Source: Leeuwenhoekiella sp. MAR_2009_132 (GTDB lineage: Bacteria > Bacteroidota > Bacteroidia > Flavobacteriales > Flavobacteriaceae). From it: 64,000 bases of DNA. Where the stretch lies: assembly GCF_000687915.1 (NCBI RefSeq), contig NZ_JHZY01000004.1:317501-381500 (forward strand). Direction: 5' to 3'. Positions 27,597 to 37,199 of the stretch are shown here, in pieces. Within the stretch, counting starts at the first letter, position 1; each line of letters opens with the position of its first letter. The notes under the pieces were generated by a model. That model was not told where the DNA came from. It saw nothing but the letters and a program-made list of their open reading frames with translations, and did no database searches. Both the position numbers and the translations under genes were made by a program.

Positions 27597-29285
27597 ATGA
27601 AAAAAATATTCACCTTACCCATTTTGCTCAGACTTATACTAGTCTTTGTATTGGCCAGTACGGTTATTAACTGTACTTCAGAAAAATTTAAAGAATCTAC
27701 AGATGAGACACTTAATATAACGGAGTTTTTAAAGGCTAACGAGGAATATTCATCCTTTTTAGAAATTTTGGAAATTACAGATTACGCGTCTTTTATGAAT
27801 ACCTATGGCACCTACACATTGTTCTTACCAGACAATGATGCTGTGGCTGCTTTACTATCAGATATGGGTGTAAGTTCACTATCAGACATCCCTGTAGATG
27901 AATTACAGGATTTAACTAAACTTCATATTCTTGAACAAACTATAAAAACGACAGAATTTACAGACGGTAAAATCGCTGCGCCCAGTTTACAAGGACAATT
28001 CTTAATCACAGGAGCGTCTAATAAAAATGGGACTTCAAGTATAACTGTAAATAAAACATCAAATATTATCTCTTCTAATATTGAAGTAGGTAATGGTGTT
28101 ATTCACGTTTTAGATAAGGTGCTACGCGTTGCAGATAAAACGCTTGCACAAACGTTAGATAGTGACACCTCTCTTACGCTCTTTACAGAAGCTGTAAAAG
28201 CTACCGGCTGGTATGACAAACTAAATTTACCGGTCACTTATGATGCAGATAGTATTCCCAGTTACTTAACCGTGTTAGCACAAACAAATGAAGCATTTGA
28301 AGATTCTGGCTTAAATACGCTAGAAGATTTAAAAAACAGATATAGCCATTTAGGAGACCCTTTAAACCCTAAGGATAGTTTAAACCTATTCGTAGCATAC
28401 CGAATCCTGCCCGGGCTTAACTATCTGGCAGATCTTGCGGTTACTCCTGCGGTCATTACAAAGGCCCCGCTAGAAGTAATTACAGTTAAACTGGCATTAG
28501 ACACCTTATTACTTAACGAAGAAACGTTTAACGGGATTCTTGAAAAAGGAGTTGCCATAGATCGAGATAACAGTGATATAACCGCATCAAACGGTACGCT
28601 ACACCTGGTAAATGAAAACTTTTTTATTAAGAAAAGATTACCTGCTCCCGTGTATTTTGATGTTGCAGATCAACCGGAATTTAGACAATTAAGTTCGGTC
28701 TTTAGAACCCCGGGAGCTCCTGGTGTTTATCTTAAAAACTCAGAGTTAAGCTTAGTATCCTGGCCAGATAGCCAATCATTGGGTTATATAGCCGCTGCCA
28801 TAGGAAGTAGCTCGCAGCTTGACAGAGCCTGGCACGGTGATGTAATTGATTTAAACAGATTTAGACAAGGTCACCTTAACCCCATGACGTTTACTTCTCC
28901 TGTAATTATCAAAGGGCAGTATAAAGTATGGGTATCGTATAGAGTTAATGAACGCTCTTCTGCCGCTGCACAAGTTTCTGTTGATGGTGTTGCGTTACCC
29001 AGACTTATAAATTTTAGAGAGTATGGTAACACAGATCTTCCAGAACGGGTATTAGAATCTCAAGGCTATAAGCGGCATATAGAACCCAGTACTAACCGAT
29101 TTAATTGCAGGTTAGTAGGTATTATAACTATTGAAACTACAGGAACTCATAACATTACACTTGAAGCTATTCAAGATAGTAGCAACGGTAACACGTGGAT
29201 TGATGTAATCGAGTTCAGACCTATAGATATGGACCAGCTTTACCCAAAATTTCAAGCTGGTGGAGATGGTTTAATCTTTGAATAG
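27597..29285 (+). CDS. Fasciclin lipoprotein with C-terminal beta-sandwich module
   Basis: A 562-residue lipoprotein (lipobox TVINC). Two FAS1-like modules (about 38-175, with YTLFLPDNDAVAAL and NGVIHVLDKVLRV; about 180-345, with NGTLHLVNENF) are followed by about 200 residues that look like a carbohydrate-binding beta-sandwich. That part has YKVWVSYRV, TGTHNITLEAI and a final TWIDVIEFRPI, the type of ending seen in CBM6/35-like folds. It sits between the first SusD and the third fasciclin gene. Glycan binding is inferred, since no catalytic motif is visible. Confidence 0.85.
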   Translation: MKKIFTLPILLRLILVFVLASTVINCTSEKFKESTDETLNITEFLKANEEYSSFLEILEITDYASFMNTYGTYTLFLPDNDAVAALLSDMGVSSLSDIPVDELQDLTKLHILEQTIKTTEFTDGKIAAPSLQGQFLITGASNKNGTSSITVNKTSNIISSNIEVGNGVIHVLDKVLRVADKTLAQTLDSDTSLTLFTEAVKATGWYDKLNLPVTYDADSIPSYLTVLAQTNEAFEDSGLNTLEDLKNRYSHLGDPLNPKDSLNLFVAYRILPGLNYLADLAVTPAVITKAPLEVITVKLALDTLLLNEETFNGILEKGVAIDRDNSDITASNGTLHLVNENFFIKKRLPAPVYFDVADQPEFRQLSSVFRTPGAPGVYLKNSELSLVSWPDSQSLGYIAAAIGSSSQLDRAWHGDVIDLNRFRQGHLNPMTFTSPVIIKGQYKVWVSYRVNERSSAAAQVSVDGVALPRLINFREYGNTDLPERVLESQGYKRHIEPSTNRFNCRLVGIITIETTGTHNITLEAIQDSSNGNTWIDVIEFRPIDMDQLYPKFQAGGDGLIFE

Positions 29286-29298
29286 AACACAAAATAAA

Positions 29299-30783
29299 AT
29301 GAGTAAAAAACTTAATCCCTTTAGGATGATATCAATAAAAACTTATATAAAGCCACTTATTGCCGGTCTACTACTTGCAGGTGTAATTTCCTGTTCTGAC
29401 CCCTGGGAAGAACACGCAGAAACCAGCGATACCAATTTAAGTGTTAATCTGGGTGAAGCACTCACCGCATCAGCGCAAACTTCAGAATTTGGCAAATTAC
29501 TCACGGAAACCGGCTATGATAAGATTCTTGCTTCTTCAAAAACTTTTACGGTGTGGGCTCCTACAAATGAGGCTTTAGCTCAGGTAGAAGCGTCAGCATT
29601 AGCAAGTGCAGCTGCAAAGAAACTCTTTGTAGAAAATCATATTGCACTAACCGCTTTCTCTTCAGTAACGAAGCAAGATACGGTTACCGTAAAAATGTAT
29701 TCAAACAAATACCTGGAGTTTAAATTCGGTAAGGTAATGGTAGATGCAAATGTTATAGAAGCAGATAAGTACACATCAAACGGTTTATATCATATCATCG
29801 ATAAAGCTTTGACTCCTAAAAAGAATATTTGGGAGTTTATAAAGAATAAAGCTTCTACTAACGCAATGAGTAAATATTTAATAGATCTTAATGATGTTAA
29901 TATTTATTCTAGAGATAGCGTTCAAAAGTCATTAGCACTACCCGGTATTTATGCAGATTCATTAACGAACTCCTACTTTACAAATGTCTACAATCTTAAT
30001 AATGAGGAAAATAAATACACCTTTTTTCTTTTAGAAGACGGAAGCTTTGTAACGGAGACCGAGCGATTAAGACCTTATATGAATCGTATAAGTGAAGACT
30101 CTACTACAACCTATACAAATTATTTTACAGTACGAGATTTGGCTTTTCATAAAGCAATTGCTCGCGAGAATTTACCCGATACGTTAGTGTCTAAATTTGG
30201 AGTAAAAGTACCGTTAAATGACGCTACTATAGCTGAAGAGATACAATTAAGCAATGGCGTTGTTTATGTGATGGGTAAATTAGAAGTACCCCTCGAAACC
30301 CGCCTGCTCACAACGATCATTGAAGGAGAAGAACCTTTTCAATTTAGCCAGGGAGATAAACGCGGCAATACATTTTATCGTGAAAAAGAAGATCCTAGCG
30401 GAAACATCTTTAATGATATAATGATACAGAATCACCGTGTAAATAGATTTACCATTTACTATGGTGCGTCTAATTTATACACCACCACCTATAAGGTTTA
30501 CTGGCGAGCTATAAATGATATACAAACTAATACCTTTCAGCAACGCGTGAATATAGGAGGTTTTATATCTGCAGTTGATGGTAGCTTAAATGAGCCATTT
30601 GCAGAATTACCTTATACTAACGTAGCGCCTAATGTTTACGAAGAAGTTTATGTAGGTGAATTTGAATTAACTCTAAAAGGAAGTGGTCAAACACTGGTCT
30701 CGCTTATGGCTGCAAACTCAACCTCAGACGGTGCAAACACCTTAAGTCTAGATTATCTTAAACTAGTACCTGTAATTAAATAA
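29299..30783 (+). CDS. Fasciclin lipoprotein with C-terminal beta-sandwich module
   Basis: A 494-residue lipoprotein (lipobox GVISC, then SDPWEEH). The ATG at 29299, 13 bases after the preceding stop, is preferred over a TTG at 29278 that overlaps the previous gene. A further ATG at 29326 would also leave a signal peptide. One clear FAS1 module (TFTVWAPTNEALAQV to NGLYHIIDKAL) and a degenerate second (to NGVVYVMGKLEV) precede a beta-rich end (SLDYLKLVPVI) like that of the previous protein. The two look like paralogues. The SusC gene follows after 20 bases. Confidence 0.84.
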   Translation: MSKKLNPFRMISIKTYIKPLIAGLLLAGVISCSDPWEEHAETSDTNLSVNLGEALTASAQTSEFGKLLTETGYDKILASSKTFTVWAPTNEALAQVEASALASAAAKKLFVENHIALTAFSSVTKQDTVTVKMYSNKYLEFKFGKVMVDANVIEADKYTSNGLYHIIDKALTPKKNIWEFIKNKASTNAMSKYLIDLNDVNIYSRDSVQKSLALPGIYADSLTNSYFTNVYNLNNEENKYTFFLLEDGSFVTETERLRPYMNRISEDSTTTYTNYFTVRDLAFHKAIARENLPDTLVSKFGVKVPLNDATIAEEIQLSNGVVYVMGKLEVPLETRLLTTIIEGEEPFQFSQGDKRGNTFYREKEDPSGNIFNDIMIQNHRVNRFTIYYGASNLYTTTYKVYWRAINDIQTNTFQQRVNIGGFISAVDGSLNEPFAELPYTNVAPNVYEEVYVGEFELTLKGSGQTLVSLMAANSTSDGANTLSLDYLKLVPVIK

Positions 30784-30803
30784 AGTCTTTTAAACCAATC
30801 GTT

Positions 30804-33800
30804 ATGCTCAAAAAATTACAACTAACCTGTCTTCTTAGCATACTGTTCTTCGGTGGAATAGATGAAGGACTTTATGCGCAAACTTCTGCAGATTCTACAG
30901 CGGTTAAAACCCGGAGTCAAGAAGGTATAGCAGTAGAAGGTCTTATCAAAGATGCTAAAACCGGCAAAGGAATTTCAGGAATAAGTATTGCCGTTGAAAA
31001 CTTTTCTGCTGCTATTACTAATGAAGATGGTACATTTTCAATAAAAGTACCGCATCTAAATGCGCTATTAAGTATAAGTGGTTTAGAATATCAAGCAAAA
31101 GTATTCCCTATTAATAATAGAGAAAATGGTTTTGAAATAGAATTGTTTGAAGCTAATTATTCTCCATTTTATGAAGTTGCTCGTTTACCGGGTAACGATC
31201 AATTACAATATACCGGTACACAGGCTACGCACGTTGAAGATTTTGATGAATTGCAATGGAGCAATCCTGTTAATGAATCTGTAGGAGACTTTCTACAAGG
31301 TAAAGTTGCTGGTCTTAACAGCGTACGCAAATCTGGGGTACAAGGCTCTGGGGCTTATCTTACCTTAAGAGGATTTAATTCGCTTTATGCAACTAACAAA
31401 CCGCTATTAATCGTAGATGGCTTGATTTACGATGATGAAGATTACGGGTCAGGGATAATTCAGAATAACACCTCTTCTCCTCTATCTATGTTAGATGTCA
31501 AAGATATTGAAGATGTTTCTGTTCTTAAAGATGGCTCATCACTTTACGGGACAAAAGGTGCAAATGGTGTCATAATTATTACCACAACCCGAGCTGTAGA
31601 TTTAAGCACTAAAATAGATTTTACAATGTACGGCGGTGTTAACCAAATTCCAGATCGTCTTCCTGTATTAAATTCTGGTGAATATCGAAGTTATTTATCG
31701 CAGTTAGTAGCTACCCGTGGAGACAGTCAAACCCAAATTGAAAATCAGCCCTGGGTAAGTGAGGACCGTTCTACCGGTAACTACTTCAGATATCGAAATA
31801 ATACAAGCTGGCAAGAACAGGTTTTTAAAAATAGTGGTAATCAAAACTATTATCTGAAGATTAGAGGTGGTGACGATATCGCTAAATATGGTCTTTCGGT
31901 AGGATATTTAAACAGTGACGGAATCCTAAAAAATTCTGGCCTGGAGCGCTACAACACTCGTTTAAATGCTTCCTTAAAACTTACAGACAAACTTTTTGTA
32001 GACGCTAACCTTTCTTTTATACATAATACAGAATACCAAAGCGATCAAGGCTTAGCTTACAAAACGAGTCCGTTATATTTATCACTAACTAAATCTCCTT
32101 TTATGGCGATAAATGCCATAAATGCTTCAGGTGAAGTTTCACCTAATTTAGACGATGTAGATTTATTTAATGTAAGTAACCCTTTAGCTATTTTAGATAA
32201 TGGTTTTGGAGTAAATAAAAATTACCGCTTTTTTGGTAACCTTAATTTTAAATATCAGTTTAATAAAAATTTTAGTGCCCATACCATAGTTGGTATCAGC
32301 TATAACAAAGAGCGCGAGAGTTTCTTTATTCCAGATTTTGGTGTTGCAGATCTTGTGCTGCCTACTGCAATTGCAACTAACAGAAGTGGTAGTGAAGTGC
32401 AACGATTGTACAGCATTCTTACAGATACCTATCTTAATTACTCAAAACAATTAGACTTTAAAAATAAACTTGACCTGCGCCTGGGCTTACGTACTCAAAA
32501 TAATAATTCTGAAAGTGATCTGGGCCTAGGGTTTAATTCTGCTACAGATGATTTTACCAGTGTAGGTGCAGGAAGTAATCTTTTACGATTTGTAGGTGGT
32601 GCACTGGGCGAATGGAACTGGGTAAACTCCTATTTAAGCGCAGAGTATGATTATCTAAATAAATACTTTGTAACCTTTAATGCAGCTTTAGATGGTTCTA
32701 GCCGTTTTGGTGATGCAATTGAAGATGGAGGTGTAACTATAGGAGGATCTCGTTTTGCTACAATGGGATCATTATCTGCAGGATGGCTTATTTCTTCAGA
32801 AAATTTCTTAAAAAATATAAAGGCGATTAACCTCTTAAAGTTGAGAGGTAGTGTAGGGTTTACAGGTAACGATGATATAGGTAACTATACAGCTCAACAA
32901 TTGTATGTATCACAAAACTTATTAGGACTTCAAGGTCTGGTGCGTGATAATATAGGAAACCCAGAATTGAAGTGGGAAACGGTACGTAAAATTAATCTGG
33001 GTGCAGATATAGCGCTTTTTAATGAGCGCTTAAATGCATCGGTTGATGTTTATGAGAATAAAACAACAGATATGATTACGTATGAAACCATTAGCACAAC
33101 AAGTGGTTTTGATAATATTGTTTCTAATAGCGGTACTATGCAAACCCGCGGTATCGATCTTTCATTAAACAGCAGATTAGTAAATACTTCAGATATAAAA
33201 TTTGATTTAGGTTTTAGGCTATCACGTTATATAAATGAAGTAACAGATATTCCTAATGAGATGATTTTATCTCAGTTTGGTGGTGCTACATATATCACGC
33301 ACGAAGGGGAAGATGCTAATTTATTTTTTGGGTATCAAACAAATGGCGTCTATGCCACAACAGCAGAGGCGACTACGGCAGGTTCAAAAATACCTTTGGG
33401 TAATGGTAATTTTGCTCCTTTTCAAGGTGGTGATGTAATATTTACAGACCTTAACGGTGATCAGGTAATTGATGAGAAAGACCGCACAGTAATAGGAAAT
33501 CCCAACCCAGACTTTACAGGAAGCGTGAGTACGAGTTTTGCCTACAAAAGACTTAGTCTTTCAGCCTTATTCAACTTTTCTGTGGGTAATGATATTTATA
33601 ATGGCCTTCGCAATAATTTAGAAAAAATGAGTGGTTATGAAAATCAGAGCATTGCAGTACGTAATCGCTGGGTTGCAGAAGGGCAGCAAACTTCAATCCC
33701 CAGAGCAGTTTGGGGAGATCCTATGGGTAATGCCTCTTTTTCAGACCGATGGATTGAAGACGGTTCATATTTAAGACTTAAAACGCTAGTTCTGGCCTAT

Positions 33801-33995
33801 GATATACCACTTGATCTTGATTATTTAAATGCCGTAAAAATTTATGCAACAGCAAACAATTTATTTACACTAACAGATTATTTAGGTTACGATCCTGAGT
33901 TTAGCGCTACCTCATCCATTTTTGGACAAGGTGCAGATATAGGTCTTGTACCTCAATTTACTACAATACAAATAGGCGTACGCCTGGGGCTATAA
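30804..33995 (+). CDS. SusC-like TonB-dependent transporter, divergent
   Basis: A 1063-residue SusC-type protein with a signal peptide ending GLYAQ, a CarboxypepD_reg-like domain (about 42-110), a plug (LLIVDGLIYDD, SSLYGTKGANGVIIITT) and a barrel ending IGVRLGL. The usual SEVVVVGYG stretch before the plug is absent and replaced by an acidic, poorly conserved linker (ANYSPFYEVARLPGND). It forms the second transporter pair of the locus with the SusD gene that follows after 27 bases. Confidence 0.94.
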   Translation: MLKKLQLTCLLSILFFGGIDEGLYAQTSADSTAVKTRSQEGIAVEGLIKDAKTGKGISGISIAVENFSAAITNEDGTFSIKVPHLNALLSISGLEYQAKVFPINNRENGFEIELFEANYSPFYEVARLPGNDQLQYTGTQATHVEDFDELQWSNPVNESVGDFLQGKVAGLNSVRKSGVQGSGAYLTLRGFNSLYATNKPLLIVDGLIYDDEDYGSGIIQNNTSSPLSMLDVKDIEDVSVLKDGSSLYGTKGANGVIIITTTRAVDLSTKIDFTMYGGVNQIPDRLPVLNSGEYRSYLSQLVATRGDSQTQIENQPWVSEDRSTGNYFRYRNNTSWQEQVFKNSGNQNYYLKIRGGDDIAKYGLSVGYLNSDGILKNSGLERYNTRLNASLKLTDKLFVDANLSFIHNTEYQSDQGLAYKTSPLYLSLTKSPFMAINAINASGEVSPNLDDVDLFNVSNPLAILDNGFGVNKNYRFFGNLNFKYQFNKNFSAHTIVGISYNKERESFFIPDFGVADLVLPTAIATNRSGSEVQRLYSILTDTYLNYSKQLDFKNKLDLRLGLRTQNNNSESDLGLGFNSATDDFTSVGAGSNLLRFVGGALGEWNWVNSYLSAEYDYLNKYFVTFNAALDGSSRFGDAIEDGGVTIGGSRFATMGSLSAGWLISSENFLKNIKAINLLKLRGSVGFTGNDDIGNYTAQQLYVSQNLLGLQGLVRDNIGNPELKWETVRKINLGADIALFNERLNASVDVYENKTTDMITYETISTTSGFDNIVSNSGTMQTRGIDLSLNSRLVNTSDIKFDLGFRLSRYINEVTDIPNEMILSQFGGATYITHEGEDANLFFGYQTNGVYATTAEATTAGSKIPLGNGNFAPFQGGDVIFTDLNGDQVIDEKDRTVIGNPNPDFTGSVSTSFAYKRLSLSALFNFSVGNDIYNGLRNNLEKMSGYENQSIAVRNRWVAEGQQTSIPRAVWGDPMGNASFSDRWIEDGSYLRLKTLVLAYDIPLDLDYLNAVKIYATANNLFTLTDYLGYDPEFSATSSIFGQGADIGLVPQFTTIQIGVRLGL

Positions 33996-34022
33996 TAACA
34001 TAATCTTATAGAGCTAAGAAAA

Positions 34023-35783
34023 ATGATGACAATGATTCAAATTAACAGAAAAACTATAACTCTTGGGGTGCTTGCTTTTATATTAAGCTTTACGTCCTGC
34101 CAGGAGTATCTAGACGTTGAGCCTCAAGATAAATTAAATTCTGATCAGGTATACAGAGATGTTTTTGATGCAGATGCAGCAATTGTAGGTACCTACGGAA
34201 AGTTTATGCAGCTTGCTGAAAAATACGTATTACTTAATGAATTACGTGCAGATTTGATGACTACAACACGTAACTCAGATCCAGAACTTATTGAACTTTC
34301 GCAACACGCTGTAACATCAGATAATAGATTTGCAAATCCTAAAGACTTCTATGAGGTTATTCAAAACTGTAATGACAATCTTAAGAATTTTGATAAGATG
34401 CTTGCTGATAAAAAATTCACGCAGACAGAATACAATCAGCGCTATTCAGATATAGGTGCATTACGCTCATGGGTATATCTGCAGTTAGGTATTCATTATG
34501 GTGAAGTGCCTTATATTACAGAACCTTTAGAAAACCTGAATGATGTATTAGACACCTCAAAATATCCAAAAATCCCTTTTCAAGAGTTAATACAAAACCT
34601 CGTTGAGTTTACTGAAGGGCTTAACTATACAAGCCCTTATTCTGAGGACAGCACTTTAGTTATTGATGTAGATGGATACAATACGGCAAAATTTTTTATC
34701 AATAAAGAATGCATTTTAGGTGATTTACAATTGTGGAATAAAAATTATACACAGGCAGCAATACACTACAAAAATGTGATGGAAACAGGCTCCAGAAGCG
34801 GTAATGATGTTGAGCGTTATGATGTGTACAGAATTAAATATGCTGAGATTGCCTCAAATAATGATTTAGCCGTAGGATATAGAAGATATAGTGAGCAGGA
34901 TGCTCGATCTCTGGTTAATAATAATACGCAAGGATGGCGCTCAATCTTTGCCAGAGAGCGCGATGTATTATGGAATACCGAATGGATTTGGTCATTACCG
35001 TTTGATAGCGACTTTGCTCCTAAAAATCCCTTTATAGACCTATTTTCTAATCGCGGTGGTGATTATCTGGTTAAGCCTTCAAAGAATGCAATGAATCTTT
35101 GGGAAAATCAAAAGCAGCAAAATGGCTTTCCGTATGACGCTAGAGGAAAGCGCTTCTCCTATAATATGATAGATGGTGATGAGGTAATTATGAAGTATAT
35201 CTATAACTTCTTAGATCCTATTAGACAAATGCCTATCGACGTTTTTCAAACAGATGGAAATTGGTTTTTGTACAGAGCTGCAACCTTACATCTTCGATAT
35301 GCAGAAGCTGCAAACCGTGACAATCAACATAGAATTGCAGATGCATTATTAAACTTTGGGATACGCAATGAATATACCGTTGCTGGCGTGACAGATAAGA
35401 CAGATATAGAGCAAACGTTTCAGCCGTTCCCATACGACTTTGATGCGCGTAATGGCGACTTTCCCAGATTTAGAGCAGACTGGCATCGTAGTGGTGGTTT
35501 AAGAGGCCGCGCCTACATAGAACGCGCACCGGTTGTAGGTGACAGCTTAATTTCTATAGAGAATAATATCATTGAAGAAGCAGCTCTAGAACTAGCATAC
35601 GAGGGTAACAGATGGGGAGACCTTGTGAGGGTCGCATTAAGAAGAAACGACCCGTCATTTTTAGCCGATAAAGTATACGCAAAATTAGCTGCAGACGGCA
35701 ATTCACAGGCTGCCTCAATCCGTACAAAACTGATGTCTAAAGAAAACTGGTACTTACCCTTTGTTTGGAGTACCGAAGATTAA
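34023..35783 (+). CDS. SusD/RagB-family lipoprotein, long version
   Basis: A 586-residue SusD-type lipoprotein (lipobox SFTSC, QEYLDVEPQDKL). The signatures IGALRSWVYLQLGIHYGEVPY and AALELAYEGNRWGDLVRVALRR are clear. It is longer than its paralogue at 26094-27587, mostly through added sequence in the middle. It is the partner of the divergent SusC encoded upstream. Two further start codons (MMTM) lie within the first four residues, and the exact one is uncertain. Confidence 0.94.
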   Translation: MMTMIQINRKTITLGVLAFILSFTSCQEYLDVEPQDKLNSDQVYRDVFDADAAIVGTYGKFMQLAEKYVLLNELRADLMTTTRNSDPELIELSQHAVTSDNRFANPKDFYEVIQNCNDNLKNFDKMLADKKFTQTEYNQRYSDIGALRSWVYLQLGIHYGEVPYITEPLENLNDVLDTSKYPKIPFQELIQNLVEFTEGLNYTSPYSEDSTLVIDVDGYNTAKFFINKECILGDLQLWNKNYTQAAIHYKNVMETGSRSGNDVERYDVYRIKYAEIASNNDLAVGYRRYSEQDARSLVNNNTQGWRSIFARERDVLWNTEWIWSLPFDSDFAPKNPFIDLFSNRGGDYLVKPSKNAMNLWENQKQQNGFPYDARGKRFSYNMIDGDEVIMKYIYNFLDPIRQMPIDVFQTDGNWFLYRAATLHLRYAEAANRDNQHRIADALLNFGIRNEYTVAGVTDKTDIEQTFQPFPYDFDARNGDFPRFRADWHRSGGLRGRAYIERAPVVGDSLISIENNIIEEAALELAYEGNRWGDLVRVALRRNDPSFLADKVYAKLAADGNSQAASIRTKLMSKENWYLPFVWSTED

Positions 35784-35819
35784 ATAATTAGCATTTAAAC
35801 TTAATATAAAAGAGTTACT

Positions 35820-37199
35820 ATGAAACTGATTAGAAAAATTTCGACACGACTACTACTCTTGACTTTTATTGTCATTAGTGGTATTTCTTGTAAGTCTGAC
35901 GATCAATACTTGCTAAGTCCTGATGATGAAACAAATGCTCTGGCAGAATTAAAATTCTTTGAAATTCAGTCTGGAGAAAATAGAGTACTTGTTAAGGGTG
36001 TCATAGATGATGAGAACATATCTGAGGTTAAAATTACCTGGGATGCTGGCGCATTGTCTATTCCTGTAAATGCAACATCGACTCCAGATACTATAAATGC
36101 TCTTATTGAAAACCTTGAAGAACGCCTATATACTTTTGAAGTTCAAACTTTTAGTAATACCGGTGAAAGTTCTAAAATCCTGAAAGGTGCGGCTGCCGTT
36201 TTTGGTGAAGAGTTTAAAAATAGCGCTTTAAACAGAGAATTAATATCGGGACTTTTATTAGATAATAAACTTGATTTAGAATATGGCCCTACAGCCGCTA
36301 GCAGCGGTATAATAGGTACCGAAATCACCTATATCAATCTAGATGGTGATACTGAAGATGTATATTTAGATGCTAATTTAAATACGATCTCTATACCAGA
36401 TTATAAAAATAAATCTGTTCTTAAATATAGATCAGCCTACCGCCCTACTCCTACGGCAATAGATACCATATATTCTAATTATACAGAGACCTCATTTGCT
36501 GCACCTCCGGTAATTTATTTTATTGCAAATGGTGCAAATGATAATGTTCAAATTGAATGGTTGCGTACAAACGGCTTTATTGTAAGCACGAAGTATGATC
36601 ATAGTAGATTTGACCCCAATGATCAAAGTAAAATTGATGAATTGAACGGTGCAGATTTAGTAATTATAGGTCGTTCCGGTAGTTCTGGTAATTTTAATGG
36701 CACCAGTAAAACGGCCTGGAATTCATTAACAGTACCCTTAATTTTAAATTCTCAATGGATATCTCGCAATAGTCGTATTAATTGGTTTAATCAGGCAAGT
36801 GATCCTGTACCGTTCACAACTTCTTCGGTAGTGATGAAGGCTAAGATTGAAGACCCCACAGATGCCGTTTTTCAAAACGTTACGCTAGAAAATAATGATT
36901 TATTATCCTGGCTAAGCACCCCTATAAACCTTCTTTACACTGCTACCCAAACAAACGGAAAAGTAATGGTTACAAGTGCTCCCGGCGAAGCAAATAATGA
37001 TGAAGGTGGTGCCATGCTTTATGTACGTTTTGAGCCCAATGTAGAATTTTATGAAGGTGCCGGTGAGTCTCCTGCAGGCCCTCGTACTTATTTTGGGTTT
37101 GGAGCAGATTCTGGTGGTTCGTTTTACTTTCAACTTACAGATGAGGCTAAACAAGTTTACTTAAATGAGATTAAAAGATTAATCGACCTTAAAAATTAA
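35820..37199 (+). CDS. Lipoprotein with DUF4998-like N-terminus and ThuA/amidotransferase-like C-terminus
   Basis: A 459-residue lipoprotein (lipobox ISGISC). Residues about 40-230 resemble the DUF4998 pattern seen in SusCD loci (ENRVLVKGVIDDENISEVKITWD, then LYTFEVQTFSNTGESS). From about 231 on there is an alpha/beta region of ThuA or class I amidotransferase type (PPVIYFIANGANDNVQIEWLRTNGF; DLVIIGRSG; VPLILNSQWISR). I see no catalytic triad that I would trust. It ends exactly where the sulfatase gene begins, so the two are co-translated. Its role is unknown. A surface glycan-binding or accessory part is possible. Confidence 0.7.
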   Translation: MKLIRKISTRLLLLTFIVISGISCKSDDQYLLSPDDETNALAELKFFEIQSGENRVLVKGVIDDENISEVKITWDAGALSIPVNATSTPDTINALIENLEERLYTFEVQTFSNTGESSKILKGAAAVFGEEFKNSALNRELISGLLLDNKLDLEYGPTAASSGIIGTEITYINLDGDTEDVYLDANLNTISIPDYKNKSVLKYRSAYRPTPTAIDTIYSNYTETSFAAPPVIYFIANGANDNVQIEWLRTNGFIVSTKYDHSRFDPNDQSKIDELNGADLVIIGRSGSSGNFNGTSKTAWNSLTVPLILNSQWISRNSRINWFNQASDPVPFTTSSVVMKAKIEDPTDAVFQNVTLENNDLLSWLSTPINLLYTATQTNGKVMVTSAPGEANNDEGGAMLYVRFEPNVEFYEGAGESPAGPRTYFGFGADSGGSFYFQLTDEAKQVYLNEIKRLIDLKN

